A DNA stretch of 15,850 nucleotides from Candidatus Berkelbacteria bacterium (lineage in GTDB: Bacteria > Patescibacteriota > UBA1384 > UBA12157 > JAENIV01): the NCBI GenBank assembly GCA_016844295.1, contig JAENIV010000014.1, positions 1 through 15,850 of the forward strand, given 5' to 3'. Positions within the stretch are counted from its first letter, which is position 1; the number at the start of each line of letters is the position of its first letter. Made by a program: the position numbers and the translations under genes. Below the pieces are notes generated by a model. It had not been told where the DNA came from and did no database searches. It saw only the letters and a program-made list of their open reading frames with translations. Positions 1 through 6,667 of this stretch are shown here, piece by piece.

Positions 1-1
1 T

Positions 2-505
2 AAAGAATTATTCGATGCCGTGCAAAAAAAGATGGTTGTTCCTCCGAAATCCAAACCCGGCACCAGACAATTTGATTTTACGAGGTTATTCAAATGCGGA
101 TCGTGTGGTTCAGGAATCACCGCTCAAGAAATTACTCGGAATTTCGACAGCGGTACAGTAATAAAATATATTTATTACCATTGCACTCAATTTAATGATT
201 TTGATTGTAAAGAACCATATATCAGAGAAGAAAAGATAGTTGAACAGTTAACTGAACTTTTAAAGCAAGTTCCCATACAAGAAATTGAGACAAAACCAAT
301 CTTAAAACCGGAATTAGACAAAGTTATGGTCATTAAGCGGGCTTTACAAGAACAGAACACTGATATTTCAAGTGAAAACGATCTAATTCCGCTTGATTTT
401 ATCAATTACATCTTCCAAGAAGGCACCAAAGAGCAAAAAAGAGAGCTAATCGGCTGCCTAAATACGACGATTTATCTCGAAAAGAAGCAAGTCATTATCA
501 AATAG
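2..505 (+). CDS. Serine recombinase, C-terminal part (5' end outside window)
   Basis: The frame is open from the first bases of the window, so the gene begins upstream and only about 167 residues are visible; the GTG at 20 is internal. The visible start (ELFDAVQKKM) resembles the end of the 'Recombinase' domain of large serine recombinases. A zinc-ribbon follows: CGSCG near residues 37-41 of the visible part and a HC...C pair about 25 residues later (YYHCTQFNDFDC). The remainder is a charged helical tail with a coiled-coil-like stretch. The N-terminal catalytic resolvase domain with its active Ser is not visible. Large serine recombinases integrate and excise phages or integrative elements by site-specific strand exchange. 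The tRNA-like 3' fragment 55 bases downstream fits a position at the right edge of an integrated element extending to the left. Family assignment is firm; activity and element type are inference. Confidence 0.85.
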   Translation, partial: KELFDAVQKKMVVPPKSKPGTRQFDFTRLFKCGSCGSGITAQEITRNFDSGTVIKYIYYHCTQFNDFDCKEPYIREEKIVEQLTELLKQVPIQEIETKPILKPELDKVMVIKRALQEQNTDISSENDLIPLDFINYIFQEGTKEQKRELIGCLNTTIYLEKKQVIIK

Positions 506-559
506 ATGGGCTATATCAACCAAAGGTTCCAAACTACGGAGCCTTTTATGGTTAAAAAC

Positions 560-586
560 AAGGTTCGAATCCCTTCCTCTACCACC
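560..586 (+). other. tRNA-like 3' end fragment, candidate attachment site (attR)
   Basis: The sequence contains a classic T-arm core (GGTTCGAATCC) followed by a CTCTACC acceptor-like 3' strand, but nothing upstream folds as the rest of a tRNA. The T-stem is imperfect: one base short of the AAGGG/CCCTT pairing expected for a real tRNA. It lies 55 bases after the stop of a serine recombinase, as expected for the scar left when an element integrates in the 3' end of a tRNA or tmRNA gene. It could also be a chance remnant of a decayed tRNA. The intact partner is not in this window. Confidence 0.5.
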
Positions 587-609
587 GAAAAATAGCCCCA
601 TTTGACACC

Positions 610-635
610 AAGAAAGACCCAAAGGGGTCTTTCTT
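610..635. terminator. Strong 11-bp hairpin, probable bidirectional terminator
   Basis: The arms AAGAAAGACCC (610-620) and GGGTCTTTCTT (625-635) are perfectly complementary around an AAAG loop. T-rich sequence follows on the plus strand (gtctttacc). It lies between the recombinase/att region on the plus strand and the 3' end of the minus-strand tRNA-Ser cluster, so it could end transcription from either side. No long pure T tract is present, which lowers certainty. Confidence 0.6.
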
Positions 636-693
636 GTCTTTACCTCAACCTTATATCTCTTTTCACTACATTAAGAAGGTTCCAAAGTAATTC

Positions 694-786
694 TGGCGGA
701 GAGTGGAGGATTCGAACCTCCGTGGCGGCTTTTACACCACCGACGGTTTAGCAAACCGTTGCCTTAAGCCACTCGGCCAACTCTCC
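694..786 (-). tRNA. tRNA-Ser(GCT)
   Basis: On the minus strand the gene runs from 786 (GGAGAGTTGGCCGAGTGG) to an encoded CCA at 694-696, with G as discriminator. The acceptor GGAGAGT pairs with ACTCTCC. The anticodon loop reads TTGCTAA inside the ACGGT/ACCGT stem, giving anticodon GCT (reads AGC/AGU). A long variable arm (GTCGGTGGTGTAAAAGCCGCC region) marks it as class II serine tRNA. The T-arm GAGGTTCGAATCCTC is perfect. It is the last gene of a minus-strand tRNA-Ser(TGA), GIY-YIG, tRNA-Ser(GCT) run, and the GIY-YIG stop codon lies inside its 5' part. Confidence 0.95.
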
Positions 787-1027
787 CTGATATTAAGTTT
801 TTTTTCTGATCACGCGAGAAATTCTTGATTTCCGCTTCCCGTTTTTTCGCTCCCGATTCCGAATAATCGCTATCGGTAAAAACAATCTTTACTGGCAACC
901 TCGCCGCAGTATATTTTGAAGCATCGCCATTGTTATGCGCCTTCAGGCGATTTGCAATATTCTTAGTGATCCCAGTGTAGTACGTGCCATCGGCACACTG
1001 CAAGATATAAACAAACCACTTTCTGAT
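764..1027 (-). CDS. Small GIY-YIG domain protein (YhbQ/UPF0213-like)
   Basis: The product carries the GIY-YIG nuclease fold signature in the order WFVYILQC, GTYYTGIT, NRLKAHN and a C-terminal KKREAEIKNFS helix. It is a stand-alone domain of about 85 residues, the usual length for YhbQ-like proteins. Physiological roles of such proteins are poorly known; some act as DNA nucleases. No ATG, GTG or TTG lies in frame between the end of tRNA-Ser(TGA) and the conserved WFVYIL start; the nearest canonical start is a TTG at 1081, inside the tRNA. A perfect AGGAGG ribosome site sits at 1032-1037. I therefore tentatively place the start at the in-frame ATC at 1025-1027, four bases further, which is non-canonical. 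The stop (TAA, 764-766) lies inside the 5' region of tRNA-Ser(GCT), so processing of that tRNA would cut the message. Family is sure; the start is not. Confidence 0.8.
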   Translation of the reverse strand: MRKWFVYILQCADGTYYTGITKNIANRLKAHNNGDASKYTAARLPVKIVFTDSDYSESGAKKREAEIKNFSRDQKKNLISGRVGRVA

Positions 1028-1040
1028 AAGTCCTCCTAAA

Positions 1041-1130
1041 TGGCGGTGGGAGGAGGATTCGAACCTCCGATCGTCTTGCAACGATACCTGTTTTCAAGAC
1101 AGGCGCAATCGTCCACTCTGCCATCCCACC
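1041..1130 (-). tRNA. tRNA-Ser(TGA)
   Basis: On the minus strand the gene begins at 1130 with GGTGGGATGGCAGAGTGG and ends with an encoded GCCA at 1041-1044. The acceptor GGTGGGA pairs with TCCCACC. The anticodon stem CCTGT/ACAGG closes loop CTTGAAA, giving anticodon TGA (reads UCN). The long variable arm (TATCGTTGCAAGACGATC) confirms a class II serine tRNA, and the T-arm GAGGTTCGAATCCTC is identical to that of the neighbouring tRNA-Ser(GCT). Confidence 0.95.
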
Positions 1131-1230
1131 CTACATTTTCTCCGATTTCATCGGAGTTATTTTCCCCACTTCAGACTTACTGTAAAACGAATTTCATTCT
1201 GTGATTACAGTGCGTCTTTCGTCGGGGCAA

Positions 1231-1270
1231 GCAAGACAGGCGCACTAGTCCCACTATGCGACCCTTCCAC
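1231..1270 (-). pseudogene. Degenerate tRNA-Ser-like 5' half
   Basis: The plus-strand sequence from 1232 closely matches the complement of tRNA-Ser(TGA): AAGACAGGCGCA is shared exactly with that gene, and the following D-arm region (tagtcccactatgcgaccc) matches with a few substitutions and an inserted base. The 3' side of the anticodon stem, variable arm and T-arm are not recognisable beyond it. This looks like a relic of a duplicated serine tRNA, or a scar of recombination at a tRNA. A functional unusual tRNA is unlikely because no clover leaf can be closed. Confidence 0.4.
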
Positions 1271-1314
1271 ACCCAGATTTTATCAGATTCAGGGGCAAAA
1301 TAAAAGAGATCCTT

Positions 1315-1413
1315 GCCCTCACACCTAAACCGTAGATTAAGATTGTAAACTTTACTTTTAATATATTATTTTATTCTGATATAACCTATCTATTGAGATT
1401 TAGGTGTGGGGGC
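1315..1413. repeat. 15-bp inverted repeat around a 69-base AT-rich loop
   Basis: The left arm GCCCTCACACCTAAA (1315-1329) and right arm TTTAGGTGTGGGGGC (1399-1413) are complementary at 14 of 15 positions; the odd position would be a G-U pair in RNA. The interior is very AT-rich. It lies upstream of the plus-strand GT2 gene. It could be a structured leader, a small insertion-sequence-like (MITE) remnant or an operator pair. I cannot choose between these from one copy. Confidence 0.55.
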
Positions 1414-1518
1414 TTGCAAAAAATCCCAAACCTGCTGTATGGTAAAAACACATCTGAATACAGATTTTTATCTTTTCGTATTTTTGTATTTCGTAGTTAA
1501 GCGATAGAATGGAGCGTT

Positions 1519-2214
1519 TTGAAAGTTGCCATAATTATTCCTGCATACAACGAAGAAAAAACCTTAGGAGAAGTTTTAGAATCAATTCCCAAAAGATTTC
1601 CTAAAATTTCTAAAACCGAAATAATAGTTATTTCCGACGGTTCGCGCGACGAAACCGCCAGTATTGCTTTAAAGTCTGGCGCCACTTTAATTGAGCATGA
1701 TCTTAACCGCGGCTTAGGCGGTGCTTTGGGGACAGGTTTTGAGTACGCCAGACGCAATAATTTCGATGCGGTCTTAACATTCGATGCCGATGGCCAACAC
1801 AACAGCGAGGATATTTGGCCTGTACTACGGCCTATTATCCACGGAAGGGCCGACGTTGTTATTGGCTCAAGGCTAAAAAATCCCAAAGGCATGCCGTGGT
1901 TTAGAATCGTGGGAATTTGGGGATTAAACATTATTACGGCGCTTTTTTATTGGGTATGGTCAACCGATTCTCAATCGGGGCTTCGAGCCTTTTCTAAAAA
2001 AGCCATTAAAAATATTGATATTCATTCCAATAAAATGGAAGTATCCAGCGAATTTTTTTTCGAAATCGGCCGTAAGGAACTTAAATTAGTTGAAGTCCCG
2101 ATCAAAAGCATTTATACTGATTACTCACTGACCAAAGGGGTAGGAAAAGGCCAATTTAAACATGGTATTGGAATTATTTCCAAATTAATTTACCGGAGGT
2201 TTTTTACTAAATAA
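1519..2214 (+). CDS. GT2 glycosyltransferase, dolichol-phosphate mannose/glucose synthase-like
   Basis: This 231-residue soluble GT-A fold protein starts at TTG (1519-1521) behind GGAG at 1511-1514. It shows the GT2 landmarks in order: VAIIIPAYNEEKTL (3-16), the nucleotide-binding DGSRDET (40-46), the metal-binding DADGQH (89-94) and TDSQSGLRAF (149-158), typical of polyprenyl-phosphate glycosyltransferases. It lacks the C-terminal membrane helices of full-length GtrB/ArnC proteins. Such enzymes move a sugar from a nucleotide donor to undecaprenyl phosphate on the inner face of the membrane, making the donor for later transfer outside. The DUF2304 gene that follows is a habitual neighbour of this type of GT2. 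The actual sugar cannot be told. Confidence 0.9.
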   Translation: MKVAIIIPAYNEEKTLGEVLESIPKRFPKISKTEIIVISDGSRDETASIALKSGATLIEHDLNRGLGGALGTGFEYARRNNFDAVLTFDADGQHNSEDIWPVLRPIIHGRADVVIGSRLKNPKGMPWFRIVGIWGLNIITALFYWVWSTDSQSGLRAFSKKAIKNIDIHSNKMEVSSEFFFEIGRKELKLVEVPIKSIYTDYSLTKGVGKGQFKHGIGIISKLIYRRFFTK

Positions 2215-2311
2215 GAAATAATGTCAAACATTCCACGAATTTTATACACAAATAAACACCAATCATTCGAGACGATTAGTGTGTAAAAATGAGTGGAAAA
2301 GAATTCAAATT

Positions 2312-2701
2312 ATGAGTTTTTTAAATTTCTTAGGCGGTCTAGCCTTAATAAAAATCATTTTTACTTTATTCGCCGTTTTTGCCTGGTCGCGGGCGGTAAT
2401 TCGTTTTTATACCAAAGATCTTAATTTAAAAGAATTGTTTTTTTGGTCCTTGCTTTGGGCCTTAATGATTGTTTTGGTTTTTGTCCCTGGCAAAACTAAC
2501 TTTTTGGCGAAAATGCTAGGAATGGAACGCGGCAATGACGCGATGTTTTTCTTAGGTATTGTGGCCTTGTTCTATGCTTCATACCGACTTTATGTCAAAT
2601 CCAACGAACAAGAAAAAGAAATAACAAGGTTGGTAAGGGCTTTGGCGCTGAAGAATATTAGAAAACAGAAAACGGTTCAAAGAAAACGGAAATTGGTATA
2701 G
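2312..2701 (+). CDS. DUF2304 family small membrane protein
   Basis: This 129-residue protein has three predicted membrane segments: LALIKIIFTLFAVFAW near the start, ELFFWSLLWALMIVLVFV in the middle and AMFFLGIVALFYASYRLYV after it. A charged tail (SNEQEKEITRLVRALALKN...) looks helical. The layout and the context directly after a DPM1-like GT2 match DUF2304. Members are thought, without firm proof, to assist or anchor the neighbouring glycosyltransferase. I chose the ATG at 2312 over an upstream in-frame GTG at 2279, because that GTG is buried in a stem-loop (2256-2282) and would add a charged N-terminus before the first membrane helix. There is no clear ribosome site. Confidence 0.8.
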   Translation: MSFLNFLGGLALIKIIFTLFAVFAWSRAVIRFYTKDLNLKELFFWSLLWALMIVLVFVPGKTNFLAKMLGMERGNDAMFFLGIVALFYASYRLYVKSNEQEKEITRLVRALALKNIRKQKTVQRKRKLV

Positions 2702-2769
2702 AAATCGGAGAATAGAAAACAATTTTCTAATTTCCATACTAATTTCAAATTTCCTTTAAATAATTTCCT

Positions 2770-3969
2770 ATGAGAGTATTATTAATTTCACATTGGTATA
2801 AGCCAGTAAAATCTCCGGTAAAAAGAATGGCTCGCATTGCCGAGCACTTATCTAAAAAATACCAAGTTACAGTCCTAACGAGTCTCCCATCATACCCAAC
2901 GGGTATTTTGCCCAAAGAATATCAAGGTAAACTTTGGGATACACAATTTGAAAACAATGTCAGGATTATCCGTATTTGGGACCTCCCCACCGCTAATAAA
3001 GGGTTTATAAAACGAAGTCTTAACCACATTGTTTTTTGTCTCGCGGCCGCAATCGGAGTTTCAGCCATGGAACAATACGATTTAGTAATTGTTTCTTCAC
3101 CCTCATTTTTATCCGTTTTGGCGGGTATTTTAGCGGCCAAGGTTGGAAAGGGTAAATTTATTTTTGATGTCCGTGATCTTTGGCCTGATTCGGCTTTTGA
3201 ACTGGGTTATAAAGTTAATCCTTTTATTAGATGGTCGCTTAAAACTTTGGAAAAATATTTCTACCGCAAATCTAATAAAATATTTACCGCTACCGAAGAA
3301 ATTAAAAAAACAATAATTAATATGCACATCCCGTCTAATAAGGTTGTTACCCTCGTAAACACGGTAGATATTGACGTATTTAAACCAATCAAAGTTTCCC
3401 GAGTGAAATTAAATATTGATATTGATGATTTTGCCATTGTCTATGTCGGGTCTTTAACCCAGGTTCAAAACTTAGGAACAGTTTTACAGGCAGCTGAAAC
3501 TTTAAAAAAATATCCAAAAATAAAATTTTTACTAATTGGCGAGGGCGAAGATAAGGATAATTTAATCGCGAGGGCTAAAAAACTTAAACTGACTAATGTT
3601 AGATTTATTGACGGTCAGCCGACGGAAAAAATCATTGAGTATATGAACGCTGCCAATGTAGGCTTAATTTCTCTTTCAACCAATAAATTCTTTTCGGACA
3701 ATGCTTTGCCGACGAAAACAAGCGAATATTTAGGCTGCGGTCGGCCGATTGTCGCTTGTGCAGGTAAAACTTTAAAAGAATTGATTGAAACCAATAAAGT
3801 CGGCCAAGTCGTCTCCCCTGGAGATTCAAAAATGCTTTCAGAAACGATTTTAAAACTTTATCAGAACCCTAAACTTGTCCAAGAGTACTCAAAAAATGCC
3901 CGACGACTGGCAACGGAAAAGTTTTCAGATCAAAAATTTTATCAAATATTAGACGAAAATTTAACCTAA
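2770..3969 (+). CDS. GT4 family glycosyltransferase (WbuB/WcaI-like)
   Basis: This 399-residue protein has the GT-B two-domain layout. The N-terminal acceptor domain begins MRVLLISHWYKP and contains the DVRDLWPDSAFELG motif seen in WbuB-type transferases. The C-terminal donor domain starts at FAIVYVGSLTQVQNLGTVL and holds LLIGEGEDKDNL, then LPTKTSEYLGCGRPIVAC, the nucleotide-sugar site of GT4 enzymes. It would add a sugar from a nucleotide donor to a lipid-linked surface glycan in the cytoplasm. A 7-bp hairpin (TAGAAAA-caa-TTTTCTA, 2713-2729) lies in the 68-base gap before it. The stop codon directly abuts the last codon of the convergent radical SAM gene, leaving no room for a terminator. 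Confidence 0.9.
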   Translation: MRVLLISHWYKPVKSPVKRMARIAEHLSKKYQVTVLTSLPSYPTGILPKEYQGKLWDTQFENNVRIIRIWDLPTANKGFIKRSLNHIVFCLAAAIGVSAMEQYDLVIVSSPSFLSVLAGILAAKVGKGKFIFDVRDLWPDSAFELGYKVNPFIRWSLKTLEKYFYRKSNKIFTATEEIKKTIINMHIPSNKVVTLVNTVDIDVFKPIKVSRVKLNIDIDDFAIVYVGSLTQVQNLGTVLQAAETLKKYPKIKFLLIGEGEDKDNLIARAKKLKLTNVRFIDGQPTEKIIEYMNAANVGLISLSTNKFFSDNALPTKTSEYLGCGRPIVACAGKTLKELIETNKVGQVVSPGDSKMLSETILKLYQNPKLVQEYSKNARRLATEKFSDQKFYQILDENLT

Positions 3970-5394
3970 TTACTTCTCTACCCAATCAAAGATAAAACTT
4001 ATCGCTTGTTTCACGAATGGGAAAAAATCACGAGGTTTTTTGACAAATTTTTTCAGGCGCCCCCAAATGTATATTGGTCTTAAATAAAAGGATAAATAAG
4101 CCCGCCTGCGCCACATCCCTAGGGCTTCTTTAGAAAGTTCAGGAGTTGAAATAATATTTTTACCCAACTCATAATCCTCCCAGTTTTTAGATGTAATCCA
4201 GCCCTTTTTACTAGCCTCGTCATAAAATCGTGTTCCCGGGAAAGGTATGGCAGAATAAAACTGAATGTAATCCGGATTTATTTCTTTAACAAATTTGATA
4301 GTCTGCTTAATTGTATCTTCAGTCTCGCCTGGTAAGCCAAAGATAATATGGGCCGCACTTTCAATTTTTGCTTTACGGGTCAATTCGAAAGCGTGTTTAA
4401 TTTTTTTTAAGGTAATATTTTTCCCTATATGATTTAAAATTTTCTGGTCCCCTGACTCTACTCCATATGAAATAATTTGGCAGCCGGATTTTTGCATTAT
4501 TTTCAGTAATACCAAATCTACTCGATCTACTCGCGCGTTACACATCCAACGGAATTTTAAATTTCTCTCTTTAATGCCTGCGCAAATATCCAAAACATAC
4601 TTTCTATCAAATGTGAAAGTATCCGCCCAAAAAGTAATATCCTTAATTTTATGAACTTTAAGAATCTCTTCAACTTCATCGAGAACATTGTTTGCCGATC
4701 TCATTCTGATTTTTGTGCCGTAATAAATATTGGCCGTACAAAAACTGCAATTATTCGGACATCCGCGAGCAGTTATTACCAAAGTATACGGCCGGTTATA
4801 AATAGGCATTTTATATTTGTCATTTTTTAGTAAATCACGTGCAGGAAATGGCAATAAATCAAGATTCTCGATAAAAGGCCTGGATGGATTATTAACAAAA
4901 GTCGGATTGCCTCGGTAAGAAATACCTTTAATTTTCCCAAACTTTTCTTTACCTTTAAGCGTTTGGGCAAGTTCTAAGGCTGTCATTTCCGGCTCATTGC
5001 GAATAATTGAGTCTAAAGCGGTTTCTATCAAAGTTTCTTCTGGAAGCGAAGATACGTGTACTCCTATTCCGGATAAATGGGTTTTTGGTAAAGACTTTTT
5101 AAGTTCTATAGTAAAATCTTTGTCGGCCACAAATGTTGCGGTGGAAAAATTAATAATTGCTAGTCTTGGTTTAAATTTCTTGATTTCATTAAGAGTGGTG
5201 GCACTGTCAAATTCCTCAGCCATACAGTCTATAACTTTAACTTCAAAACCCTTATCTCGTAAAAGTCCGGCAATCGACGGCAGTGAAATTGGAACCATCA
5301 AATATTGAAACGACGATGCTCTTTGTTCGCAACGACCCTCGCGAACAAATTTTTCACCATTTATAGCTGGCGGGTTAACGATAGCAACTTTCAA
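3970..5394 (-). CDS. B12-binding-type radical SAM protein
   Basis: This 474-residue protein starts at TTG (5392-5394) behind an excellent AAGGAGGG site. Residues 1-140 form a B12-binding-like Rossmann domain (MKVAIVNPP..., ISLPSIAGLLRDKGFEVKVID..., GIGVHVSSLPEE), but the DxHxxG cobalamin-ligating motif is not seen. The radical SAM core carries C212-x3-C216-x2-C219 (GCPNNCSFC), which binds the 4Fe-4S cluster, and GVESGDQ at 311-317. The C-terminus is basic and amphipathic. It belongs to the BchE/methyltransferase-like group, many of which modify lipids, sugars or cofactors. In this locus a role in modifying the surface glycan or its lipid carrier is possible but not shown. It is the last gene of the minus-strand block, about 40 bases after gtrA. 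Confidence 0.88.
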   Translation of the reverse strand: MKVAIVNPPAINGEKFVREGRCEQRASSFQYLMVPISLPSIAGLLRDKGFEVKVIDCMAEEFDSATTLNEIKKFKPRLAIINFSTATFVADKDFTIELKKSLPKTHLSGIGVHVSSLPEETLIETALDSIIRNEPEMTALELAQTLKGKEKFGKIKGISYRGNPTFVNNPSRPFIENLDLLPFPARDLLKNDKYKMPIYNRPYTLVITARGCPNNCSFCTANIYYGTKIRMRSANNVLDEVEEILKVHKIKDITFWADTFTFDRKYVLDICAGIKERNLKFRWMCNARVDRVDLVLLKIMQKSGCQIISYGVESGDQKILNHIGKNITLKKIKHAFELTRKAKIESAAHIIFGLPGETEDTIKQTIKFVKEINPDYIQFYSAIPFPGTRFYDEASKKGWITSKNWEDYELGKNIISTPELSKEALGMWRRRAYLSFYLRPIYIWGRLKKFVKKPRDFFPFVKQAISFIFDWVEK

Positions 5395-5434
5395 ATGTCC
5401 CTCCTTATAGGTAATTTATATATTTATATTGTCA

Positions 5435-5854
5435 TTAAATTTTAATTTTTTCAACCTCTTGCGTTTTCTGGCTAAAAACCCATTTTTTTGTGATAAAAAA
5501 ATTAAATATGGCCGAAACGGCGGTGGCAAAAATTTTAGCTAGAATATACCAAAAACCGAATACTTTTACCAAAAAAAACAAGATTATTAAATTAATTCCA
5601 TTTCCAAGTGCATGAGTTGAAACATATTTAAAAAATTGGCCCAGATATTTTTTTCTTCCGTCTCTAAAAGTCCAGTATTTATTGATACTAAAACTGATCC
5701 AAAGCACAATTGTAATGGAAGTAACAGCTGCGACAAGATAGAAAAGATGCAGATATTCAACCAAACCATAAAGCAATAAAAAATCTAAACCGGTTCCTAA
5801 GAAGCCGACTAAGATATATTTGAAAAATTGTTTCGATAGAAAATAGTTAGACAT
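5435..5854 (-). CDS. GtrA-like family membrane protein
   Basis: This 139-residue protein has four predicted transmembrane helices and the GtrA signature: FFKYILVGFLGTGLDFLLLY at the start, then WISFSINKYWTFRD, then the third and fourth helices ending in NFFITKKWVFS. GtrA-like proteins are proposed to move or present polyprenyl-phosphate-linked sugars across the membrane for glycan decoration. The ATG lies three bases after the stop of the methyltransferase gene upstream, so the two are very likely co-translated. A polyprenyl-phosphate GT2 that could make its substrate is encoded at 1519-2214 on the other strand. Confidence 0.88.
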   Translation of the reverse strand: MSNYFLSKQFFKYILVGFLGTGLDFLLLYGLVEYLHLFYLVAAVTSITIVLWISFSINKYWTFRDGRKKYLGQFFKYVSTHALGNGINLIILFFLVKVFGFWYILAKIFATAVSAIFNFFITKKWVFSQKTQEVEKIKI

Positions 5855-5857
5855 CGT

Positions 5858-6667
5858 TCAGCCCCTTTTTGATAATTTCTGGCAAATTGCTACGAAAGCT
5901 CCAGTTTTAGATAAATCTTCGGAAAAATAAATATCAGATGGTTTTATCTCTTTAGGATGATATAGGCCTTTTTTATAAAGGTAAAAGTAAATTTTTAAAT
6001 ACCCATGGTAAATTAGCTTTTTTACGATCGAAGGTAGATTGGCGTATAGGATTCTGACGAATCTTTTCGGACTCCATTTGGGATATAACAATCTTTCGGA
6101 ACCTTTAAAATATTGACCTAATATTTTTTGGATTTTAAAGCCCGTCAATATTTTTTTGAAATCATTGAGAAACCACTCGTGATAGTGAAAGGGGTGAAAA
6201 GGTTTTTTGGTGTCAGGGGAATAGATGGCTTTATTAGGGGTGGAGATAATCAGCAGACCGCCTGGTTTTAGGACTCGACGAAGTTCGCTGACTGCTTTCT
6301 CGTAATTCTTGATATGTTCAATAACCTCAAACGCGCAGATTTGATCGAAAAAATTATCGTCAAAATCTAAGCGAGTAATATCTCCTTGTTTGAAGAAAAG
6401 GCCGGGATTAAAGTGATGGGTTTGGCAGTATTCAATTGAATTAGCAATGATGTCAACACCGTAGACCTTTTTAGCGCCGGCGCGAATAAGTTTGTAAGAT
6501 CCATAGCCAGCGCCACAGCCGATATCTAAAATAACCTTATCTTGGGCATATTGAGTGGCTAATTTGTAGCGCGCTGATGAGGCTTGTGCCTCATGCAGAA
6601 ATTTTGTCTTAGTCGGTATTAGAGAACTTTCTAAATAATAAGAGTCCTTTTTTTTTCTTTTCAACAT
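5858..6667 (-). CDS. Class I SAM-dependent methyltransferase
   Basis: This 269-residue protein has a clear class I methyltransferase core: motif I VILDIGCGAGYGS (residues 45-57), the acidic post-I strand VYGVDI, motif II-like QGDITRLDF and CAFEVIEHI, and LRRVLKPGGLLIISTPNK. This matches the Methyltransf_11/UbiE-like group. The C-terminal 100 residues are basic and aromatic, suggesting a membrane-associated or lipid-linked substrate. Small-molecule, quinone or glycan methylation are all possible; among glycosyltransferases, methylation of a sugar is the most natural guess. The start ATG overlaps the previous stop by one base (TAATG), showing tight translational coupling. It ends with TGA, one of the stops that argues against UGA recoding. 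Confidence 0.88.
   Translation of the reverse strand: MLKRKKKDSYYLESSLIPTKTKFLHEAQASSARYKLATQYAQDKVILDIGCGAGYGSYKLIRAGAKKVYGVDIIANSIEYCQTHHFNPGLFFKQGDITRLDFDDNFFDQICAFEVIEHIKNYEKAVSELRRVLKPGGLLIISTPNKAIYSPDTKKPFHPFHYHEWFLNDFKKILTGFKIQKILGQYFKGSERLLYPKWSPKRFVRILYANLPSIVKKLIYHGYLKIYFYLYKKGLYHPKEIKPSDIYFSEDLSKTGAFVAICQKLSKRG

Larger units (their letters stand above)
1131..1518. other. Non-coding stretch with hairpins and decayed tRNA-like sequence
   Basis: No convincing gene was found in these 388 bases. From left to right they hold: a 7-bp hairpin CTCCGAT-TTC-ATCGGAG (1140-1156) followed by ttatttt on the plus strand, which could be a weak plus-strand terminator; a 7-bp inverted repeat ACTGTAA (1179-1185) / TTACAGT (1205-1211); a tRNA-Ser-like half gene (1231-1270); a 15-bp long-range inverted repeat (1315-1413); and a small ATCTG-AATA-CAGAT hairpin with trailing T-rich sequence (1452-1475). 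Confidence 0.6.

Noticed and set aside
508..598. GGGCTAT (508-514) and ATAGCCC (592-598) as the acceptor arms of an unusual tRNA
   Set aside because: The T-arm-like part lies inside, 13 bases from the right arm, and no D or anticodon arm can be formed; probably chance pairing.
1505..1510. TAGAAT as the -10 box of the GT2 operon
   Set aside because: It is only eight bases from the TTG start and would leave no room for the ribosome site GGAG at 1511; no matching -35 was found.
1497..1931. A long open frame antisense to the GT2 gene
   Set aside because: Its protein shows no family features; it is the shadow of a clear GT2 gene on the plus strand.
2279..2311. GTG at 2279 as the DUF2304 start
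   Set aside because: It sits in a stem-loop and would add a charged N-terminus before the first membrane helix; ATG at 2312 fits the family better.
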